A stretch of DNA of 64,000 nucleotides from Palsa-513 sp036510225 (lineage in GTDB: Bacteria; Actinomycetota; Thermoleophilia; Solirubrobacterales; Solirubrobacteraceae): contig DATCEH010000070.1 in assembly GCA_036510225.1 (NCBI GenBank), positions 1 through 64,000 on the forward strand. The letters are read 5' to 3'. A program made the position numbers and the translations under genes. The notes under the pieces were generated by a model. That model was given only the letters and a program-made list of their open reading frames with translations. It was not told the origin of the DNA and did not search any database. This document shows, piece after piece, positions 58,486 through 64,000 of this stretch (its first letter is position 1; each line of letters opens with the position of its first letter).

Positions 58486-59766
58486 TCAGCCGGCGAACAG
58501 CCCTGACCCGGCCCAGTCGTTCGGCCCGCTGACGCCCGGCGGCACGAAGAAGTAGCCGCCACCGACCGGCGTGATGTAGTCGATCATCGGCTCGCTCGCC
58601 AGCCGGGTCTGGATCGCCGCGAACTGGCGGGCCGGGTTCTGGTTGAAGGCCACGAAGACGAGGCCCTGGTCGAGCTGGCCGGCGCGGTCGAAGCCCCGGT
58701 GGTAGTTGAATCCCCGGCGCAGGATCCGCTGGCCGGCGGTCGGTGGGGTCCGCGGGTTTGCCAGTCTGATGTGGGCGTCGAGTGGGATCCGCACGCCGGT
58801 CGGATCGAGGTCGAAGCGCGGATCCTCGAACTCGGCGGTCCCGCCCAGCGGCGCCCCGGTGTCGCGCACCCGGCCGATCATGTTCTGCTGCTCGTTCAGT
58901 CCGACCCGATCCCAGAACTCCACGTGCTGGCGGATGATCCGCACGACCTGGTAGGAGCCGCCCGCAGTCCACACCGGCTCGCCGGCACCGGCCCGAACCC
59001 AGACGAGGCGGTCCATCAACCGGCCGTCGTCGACGTCGGGATTGGCCGTCCCGTCGCGAAAGGCAAACAGGTTGCGCGGGCTGTTGCGCGGCGACGGACC
59101 GCGGTCGGCCGCCCTGAAGCCGTCGATCGTCCAGCGGACCGCGAGTGAGCCACGGGTGACCCGGAGCAGCTCGCGCAGGGCGTGGACGACCGTGTCCCGC
59201 TGGTTCGCCCCGATCTGGACCATCACGTCACCGTCGGTCTGGGTCGGGTCGAGGTCGTCGACCGCGAAGCTCGGCATCCTCGTCAGGTGGAGCGGACGCC
59301 GCCCGCCGAGGCCGTAGCGGTCGTCGAACAGGGACGCGCCGAAGCCGACTGTCACGGTCAGCCCGTCCGGGGCGTTGGTCGGTCCGAGGATCCCCGAATC
59401 GGCCGGCGGGTCGTCGATCTCGAGCAGTGGGTTGACGTTGCCGCTCGCCAGCTGGTTGGCCCTCGTGCCGAGCGCCATCAGCGCCTCCCGCAGGGTCAGC
59501 CGATCCGCGGCGATCGCATCGAGCGAGACGAACGTCGCCTGTGCCTGTGCCGGCGTGAGGACGCCTGGCTGGTGCGCGCCGGTGAACGGCACGGCGATCG
59601 ACAGGGCCGCCCGCTGTCCGTCGTCATCGAGCAGCCCCGGCCCGACCGCCGGCAGCCGGCCGGTGCCCGGACGATCGATCGCCGCGTCAGCGCCCGCGCC
59701 GGCCGCCGCGGCACCGAGCAGCACGGCCGCGCGCGTGACGAACCGGCGGCGGTCGAGCCGGGTCAT
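58486..59766 (-). CDS. efeB: Dyp-type haem peroxidase EfeB
   Basis: 426 residues. A Tat signal is present (RLDRRRFVTRAAVLLGAAAAGAGA). Dyp features are the distal Asp/Arg region LFAFRDGTANPDVDD near residue 225 (the first Gly of the usual GxxDG is Ala here), QNMIGRVRDTGAPLGG, the proximal His region in PLDAHIRLANPRTP near residue 325, and ILRRGFNYHRGFDRAGQLDQGLVFVAFNQNP. EfeB works with EfeO and EfeU in ferrous-iron or haem-iron uptake outside the membrane. Its ATG overlaps the efeO stop (ATGA). Confidence 0.93.
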   Translation of the reverse strand: MTRLDRRRFVTRAAVLLGAAAAGAGADAAIDRPGTGRLPAVGPGLLDDDGQRAALSIAVPFTGAHQPGVLTPAQAQATFVSLDAIAADRLTLREALMALGTRANQLASGNVNPLLEIDDPPADSGILGPTNAPDGLTVTVGFGASLFDDRYGLGGRRPLHLTRMPSFAVDDLDPTQTDGDVMVQIGANQRDTVVHALRELLRVTRGSLAVRWTIDGFRAADRGPSPRNSPRNLFAFRDGTANPDVDDGRLMDRLVWVRAGAGEPVWTAGGSYQVVRIIRQHVEFWDRVGLNEQQNMIGRVRDTGAPLGGTAEFEDPRFDLDPTGVRIPLDAHIRLANPRTPPTAGQRILRRGFNYHRGFDRAGQLDQGLVFVAFNQNPARQFAAIQTRLASEPMIDYITPVGGGYFFVPPGVSGPNDWAGSGLFAG

Positions 59767-60812
59767 CGCCGCCCTCCGAGCGCCGGGATCGCCGGCGGCA
59801 GCTGGGTCTCGAGGTCCCCGGGGACTCCGGCCAGCTGCTCGAGCGCAAAGCCCAGCGCCCCGTCGAGGCGCTCGGACTCGAGCTGGCTCAGCTCGGCCAG
59901 CGCCGGCCACCGGCCGGCGTGCGCCAGGCGGACCTCGGCGAGCACGGTCCGCAGCCGGGACAGGCCGTAGTCGACCTGCTCGATCACGCTCTCCCGGCCG
60001 TCGAGCAGCGGGCGGAGCGTGTCCAGCACCTGCTCGGTGGCGGCGAGCCCGGTCGCCGTCGCGAAGACGCCCTCCCCGCTCCACGGGACGTCCGCCCCGC
60101 TGAGGAAGTCGCGCTGGGCGTCCTCGAGGATCTCGTGGGCCCGGGTCGCGTAGTCGAGCGGCGTGATCGCGACAGTCGGAACGAGCTTCTCGAGTCGGCG
60201 GATGTTCGTCGCGAGCACCCGCGCCGCGGTTTCCAGACCGCGTGGATCCTGATTGGTCCAGAGGCCGAACTCGATCCGGTGGAGCCCGGTGAAGCCGGGG
60301 TTGGCCGGGCCGCCGGCGAGGCCGCCGGCGCTCCCGTCGATCGCCGTGTCGAGCTCGCCGAACTCCCCGTAGACCGCCCCGAGCCGCAGGTACCGCCCGT
60401 ACGCACTCAGCCAGATCGCCCTCGACCGGGCGCGGTCTCCCAAGGCGAGCTGACCGATCAGGCGGTGGACGTCGAGCGCCATCGCCCGGAGTTCGGCCTC
60501 GGCATGGATGCGGGACTCGGCGATCGGCCGGTCGAATGCCGCGGGCGGGACCGGGACCAGCTCGGAGACCGGCCGGGCTCCCGCGGTGTTGCCGAGCCCC
60601 TCCCGCCTGGCGGCCTCCTGGGAGTAGGCCTGCAGCGCGGTCAACGCGCGCGCACCGGCGGAGGCCGCTGCCGGCGGACTCGCCGGCCCGCCGCCGCCGC
60701 CGACGCCGAGCGCGGTCAGCGCGAAGAAGCCGGCGACCGCGCTGAAGAGCCCGGCACAGACCGGGATCAGGCGACGTCCGGGGCGGCGTGGGTCAACGGT
60801 CAGAGTGGGCAT
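59763..60812 (-). CDS. efeO: Iron-uptake protein EfeO/EfeM
   Basis: 349 residues. One N-terminal hydrophobic segment (LIPVCAGLFSAVAGFFALTALGVG) acts as signal or anchor, then a Gly/Pro linker. The M75-type four-helix domain has SELVPVPPAAFDRPIAESRIHAEAELRAM and the metal-binding GLHRIEFGLW motif (HxxE) near residue 178. There is no N-terminal cupredoxin domain, so it is the EfeM-like short type. The expected permease EfeU is not adjacent. No DtxR-type box was seen upstream. Confidence 0.88.
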   Translation of the reverse strand: MPTLTVDPRRPGRRLIPVCAGLFSAVAGFFALTALGVGGGGGPASPPAAASAGARALTALQAYSQEAARREGLGNTAGARPVSELVPVPPAAFDRPIAESRIHAEAELRAMALDVHRLIGQLALGDRARSRAIWLSAYGRYLRLGAVYGEFGELDTAIDGSAGGLAGGPANPGFTGLHRIEFGLWTNQDPRGLETAARVLATNIRRLEKLVPTVAITPLDYATRAHEILEDAQRDFLSGADVPWSGEGVFATATGLAATEQVLDTLRPLLDGRESVIEQVDYGLSRLRTVLAEVRLAHAGRWPALAELSQLESERLDGALGFALEQLAGVPGDLETQLPPAIPALGGRR

Positions 60813-60914
60813 GTCCTACGCGGAGGCCGGCCGGCCCGCGAGCCGGCCCGGACGGGCTCGAGGCCGGCCGAGAGAGACGAATCGAGAAGCCTACGGACGG
60901 CCTGCGCACGTGTT

Positions 60915-60959
60915 GTTACCGACTCGTGCACGCCGCGCCGGCCCTACCAGGTCGGTAAC
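60915..60959. promoter_or_regulatory. Inverted repeat in the efeO / phosphoesterase divergent region
   Basis: GTTACCGAC (60915-60923) and its exact complement GTCGGTAAC (60951-60959), separated by 27 bp that include the palindrome CGTGCACG. It may be a paired operator for one of the two divergent genes. The rest of 60813-61080 shows no gene. Confidence 0.4.
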
Positions 60960-61080
60960 TCCGTTATCACAGCTACGCAACACCAGACGGCCGCCGGGCG
61001 CCGACGATTCGGGTCCCGAGCACGGTGTCACGGCATCGGGCGGGGCGTCTTGCCGTTCATCCGACACGAGGAGATGCAGG

Positions 61081-62814
61081 TTGCGCAATCCAAGGATCCT
61101 CGCCGGGGTTGGCGTCGGTCTCGTGGCGTCGGCGGCGGTCGCCGCCAGCCTGACGATGGCCGGAGCCGCCGCGCCGAACGCGTCACCGGCCGCGACGCCG
61201 ACGACTACGCCGATCAAGCACGTCGTTGTGATCTTCGACGAGAACGTCTCGTTCGATCACTACTTCGGGACCTACCCGAACGCCACGAATCCCGCCGGCG
61301 AGCCGGCCTTCCACGCGGCACCCGCCACGCCCAGGGTCAACGGGCTGACGCCGGCCCTGCTCACCGCCAACCCGAACAGGGACACGACGCCGGGAGCGCC
61401 GACGGCGAACCCCCAGCGCCTTGACAACACCGGCAGCGCCAGTCCCTCCCAGGTCGTGACGTGCGACCAGGGTCACAGCTACTCGCCGGAACAGAAGGCG
61501 GCCGACGGCGGCCTGATGGACAGGTTCCCCCAGTTCACCGGCGGCGGCGGGTGCTCCGACAAGGCGATCGTGATGGACTACTACGACGGCAACACGGTTA
61601 CCGGACTGTGGAACTACGCCCAGCACTATGCGCTCAGCGACAACTCGTTCGACACGAACTACGGACCGTCGTCGCCGGGCGCGCTCAACGTGATCAGCGG
61701 TGACACGGGCGGCGTCGATCTGACCAACAGCACGGCTACGACGGCGGTCGAGAACGACACCCTGATCAACGACGCCGACCCGACCTACGATGACTGCAGC
61801 GCGGCGACCCACGTCGCGATGACCGGCAGGAACGTCGGTGACCTGCTCAACGCCAAGGGGATCACCTGGGGCTGGTTCGAGGGCGGCTTCACGCCGAGCA
61901 GCGTGGTCGCCGGCAAGGCGGTCTGCGGGACGGCCCACAACAACGTCATCGGGGCGTCCGACGGCGGCGACTACATCCAGCATCACGAGCCGTTCCAGTA
62001 CTACGCATCGACAGCCAACCCCCACCACCTCCCGCCGACATCGGTCGCCGCGGTCGGCCACCAGGACCAGGCCAACCACCAGTACGACCTCTCGTACTTC
62101 TACAGCGCCCTGAACGCCGGCAACCTCCCAAGTGTCTCCTACCTCAAGGCCCCGGCCTACGAGGACGGTCACGCCGGGTACTCGGATCCGCTCGACGAGC
62201 AGCGCTTCCTGGCAGACACGATCAACGCGGTCGAGCAGTCGGCGGACTGGTCGAGCACCGCGATCGTGATCGCCTACGACGACTCGGACGGGTGGTACGA
62301 CCACGTGTTCAGCCCGCTGACAAGCCCGTCCGACGGGCCGAGCGACGCGCTGACGGGTACCGGGAAGTGCGGGACCGTCCCGAGTCCACTGCCGGCGAGC
62401 TTCGAGAACGACCGCTGCGGGCTCGGCCCGCGGTTGCCGCTGCTCGTGATCTCGCCGTACGCGAAGGTCAACTACGTCGACCACACGCTGACCGACCAGA
62501 GCTCGGTCGTCCGCTTCATCGAGGACAACTGGTCGCTCGGCCGGATCGGCGGAGGGTCGAACGACGCGACGGCGGGGACGCTGGACAACATGTTCAACTT
62601 CACGCCGGTCCACATCGCCGCACCGAAGGTGATCCTCGACCCGGCGACCGGCGAGGTCCTCAGCACCCAGCCGGGCGGCCTGTCGCTCCCGGGCCTGCCC
62701 GCGGGAATCGGAGGCCTGCTCTCGGAGATCCCCGGGCTCGGCGGCCTGTTCGGCGACCTGCCCGGCGCCGGGGACGGCGGACCGCTCGCCCGGTCGGCGA
62801 GCGCCGGCAGGTAG
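61081..62814 (+). CDS. Secreted phosphoesterase (acid phosphatase / phospholipase C family)
   Basis: About 577 residues. The TTG at 61081 has AGGAG 7 nt upstream and starts a signal peptide (LRNPRILAGVGVGLVASAAVAASLTMAGAAA). The phosphoesterase core begins IKHVVVIFDENVSFDHYFGTYPNA near residue 45, with the family's metal and nucleophile residues (E-N-x-S-F-D). It continues with NVISGDTGG, a central YLKAPAYEDGHAGYSDPLDEQRFLADTINAVEQS, and IVIAYDDSDGWYDHV. It ends with a Gly/Leu/Pro-rich tail. It should release phosphate from extracellular esters; AcpA-like acid phosphatase fits better than phospholipase C, but this is not certain. Confidence 0.85.
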   Translation: MRNPRILAGVGVGLVASAAVAASLTMAGAAAPNASPAATPTTTPIKHVVVIFDENVSFDHYFGTYPNATNPAGEPAFHAAPATPRVNGLTPALLTANPNRDTTPGAPTANPQRLDNTGSASPSQVVTCDQGHSYSPEQKAADGGLMDRFPQFTGGGGCSDKAIVMDYYDGNTVTGLWNYAQHYALSDNSFDTNYGPSSPGALNVISGDTGGVDLTNSTATTAVENDTLINDADPTYDDCSAATHVAMTGRNVGDLLNAKGITWGWFEGGFTPSSVVAGKAVCGTAHNNVIGASDGGDYIQHHEPFQYYASTANPHHLPPTSVAAVGHQDQANHQYDLSYFYSALNAGNLPSVSYLKAPAYEDGHAGYSDPLDEQRFLADTINAVEQSADWSSTAIVIAYDDSDGWYDHVFSPLTSPSDGPSDALTGTGKCGTVPSPLPASFENDRCGLGPRLPLLVISPYAKVNYVDHTLTDQSSVVRFIEDNWSLGRIGGGSNDATAGTLDNMFNFTPVHIAAPKVILDPATGEVLSTQPGGLSLPGLPAGIGGLLSEIPGLGGLFGDLPGAGDGGPLARSASAGR

Positions 62815-62846
62815 TCGGGCCGACCGGCCGCCAAGCGGTCGATCCG

Positions 62847-62885
62847 GCGCCGGGGCGATGCAGAGTGGACGCTCTGCCCCGGCGC
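62847..62885. terminator. Bidirectional terminator hairpin
   Basis: Outer 9-bp stem GCGCCGGGG/CCCCGGCGC and inner CAGAG/CTCTG, with a one-sided 5-nt bulge, between two convergent genes. The remaining gap to 63052 shows no gene. Confidence 0.65.
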
Positions 62886-63052
62886 TGGTCGCATCCGAGC
62901 GACCCGAGTACGTGTTCACTCCGGAGGGCGACGAGGCGAACGCGCCTCGGGCTCTGCGACGAGCGGCCGCCGGGCCAGCCGACCCGCCCCTGGCGCCGGA
63001 GGCGACCGCGGGCACGCCGGCGGCGCGGGCGATCCCGAGGGTGACCGGCTGA

Positions 63053-64000
63053 TCAGGCAGCGTTCGCGAGCGCGCCCTGGCGGCGCCGGCGGCGGACGAG
63101 CCGGGCCGCCCACCACCCGAAGCCGGCGACGCCGGCGATCGGAACGAGCCCGGCGAGCGCGACCACGAGTACGGCAAAGCAGGCCTCCAGCACCCCGAGC
63201 GCGTCGTCGACCGCGCGTCCCGGCCGCCACGACGACCCGGCCTGGCCACTGCCGCCGGTGCCCGGTCGGGCGGTCTCGGCGATCGTCACGTTCACCGAGG
63301 CGCTCTGCGCGCGCCCGACGAGGGCCTTCAGACTCGCCTGGTCCTTCGCGATCCGGCCGTCGACGAGGCCGAGCTGGCCGTGGATCGCGGCGACCTGGTT
63401 GGGCGTCGTCGCCCGGCCGAGCTGGCGCAGGAGGGCCACGCGCTCGTCGCGCGACTCGGCGAGCCGCTGGCGAGCCGCGCCGGTCGGGTCGGTGATGTCC
63501 TGCGTGTCCTGTGAGCGGGAGCTGACGTGCGCGAGCGAGGAGATCGCCGCGAGAGTCCGGTCGAGTGCTGAGCTCGGCACCTCGAGGGCCAGCGTTGCCT
63601 GGCTGCCGCCGGCGTCGTCGACCGATACGTGCGAGCTCTCGACGACACCCCCCAGGCGGTCGGTCGCGGCGATCGTCTCGTCAGCGACGTGCTGGACCTG
63701 GCCGCGCGGCGCGAGCAGCGACAGGCTGGCGTCGCTCTCGACCGCCCTGGCGGCGGCCGCCCCGGTGGGCGCCGGAGCGAGCGGCGGAGCGATCGACTGG
63801 GCCGTCGCCGGCGCCGTCACCTGACCGGTCGACGACGACGCCGACGCAGGTCCACCGGCCGGGGCCTCGGGGGACGCGGCCGGCCCGCCCGGCGAGCTGG
63901 AGAGCGCTCCAGACGGGGTGTTCGCGGCCGAGCCGACGGCGGGTGGCGACGACCTGGCGTGGCCGGACGAGCCCGACGAGGGCGCCGACGACGGCACGCC
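63053..64000 (-). CDS. DUF4349 domain membrane protein (N-terminus outside the window)
   Basis: The frame runs off the right edge, so the start is missing. Visible are a long Ser/Pro/Gly/Ala linker and a DUF4349-like domain of about 170 residues (SDASLSLLAPRGQVQHVADETIAATDRLGGVVESSHVS, then TLALEVPSSALDRTLAAISSL). A coiled-coil helix pair follows (ARQRLAESRDERVALLRQLGRATTPNQVAAIHGQLGLVDGRIAKDQASLKAL). Near the end is one helix (VLEACFAVLVVALAGLVPIAGVAGFGWW) and a basic tail. Proteins of this kind are often lipoproteins or anchored sensors of unknown role. Confidence 0.8.
   Translation of the reverse strand, partial: GVPSSAPSSGSSGHARSSPPAVGSAANTPSGALSSSPGGPAASPEAPAGGPASASSSTGQVTAPATAQSIAPPLAPAPTGAAAARAVESDASLSLLAPRGQVQHVADETIAATDRLGGVVESSHVSVDDAGGSQATLALEVPSSALDRTLAAISSLAHVSSRSQDTQDITDPTGAARQRLAESRDERVALLRQLGRATTPNQVAAIHGQLGLVDGRIAKDQASLKALVGRAQSASVNVTIAETARPGTGGSGQAGSSWRPGRAVDDALGVLEACFAVLVVALAGLVPIAGVAGFGWWAARLVRRRRRQGALANAA

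Overview
The window is about 64 kb of very GC-rich DNA (roughly 70% or more by eye) from an actinobacterium. It fits the Thermoleophilia/Solirubrobacterales type, an inference from three things. Many starts are GTG or TTG. Several genes have a TAGnnT box 6-9 nt before the start codon, suggesting leaderless transcripts. There are also many short sigma-factor and partner operons. I saw no rRNA, tRNA, CRISPR array, prophage or insertion sequence. It reads as chromosome, mostly housekeeping.

Amino-acid biosynthesis fills much of the left half. On the minus strand leuB-ilvE-cimA lead into a DegT-type aminotransferase and two membrane proteins. Further on, a HTH-cupin regulator gene is followed by leuC-leuD, leuA has its own leader, and ilvC-serC-serA form a tight cluster. 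Together they cover most of leucine synthesis, the citramalate entry to isoleucine, and two of the three serine steps. The leuA leader is the most striking regulatory region. It holds an 18-residue peptide with six leucine codons, a second 18-residue reading frame coupled to it by TAATG, and a long complementarity between the leucine codons and sequence just before leuA.

Between these blocks lie a multicopper oxidase with a membrane partner, a patatin-like lipase, a GT39-type glycosyltransferase, a bacitracin-type ABC exporter with a NarL-type two-component system, and a second ABC exporter behind a lipoprotein gene. An ECF sigma factor and its membrane partner sit beside a paralogous lipoprotein and what looks like the tail of a lost sigma gene.

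From 38.7 to 47.4 kb is a menaquinone locus: menE (minus), menB-menA (plus), menH (minus), menC-menD (plus). A mazEF toxin-antitoxin pair and the reversed menH sit between menA and menC, and the menA/menC junction is imperfectly repeated on both sides of that segment. A rhomboid protease, the primary sigma factor and an AbrB-PIN toxin-antitoxin pair follow.

The right end carries an NhaA-thioredoxin fusion, a GNAT acetyltransferase, a GT4 glycosyltransferase, a methyltransferase, a secreted Fn3-like protein, zwf, efeO-efeB, a secreted phosphoesterase and the end of a DUF4349 protein. Reading frames at both window edges are cut. Degraded or remnant genes include vapBC, a sigma tail, a menC-like start and a possibly frameshifted secreted protein.
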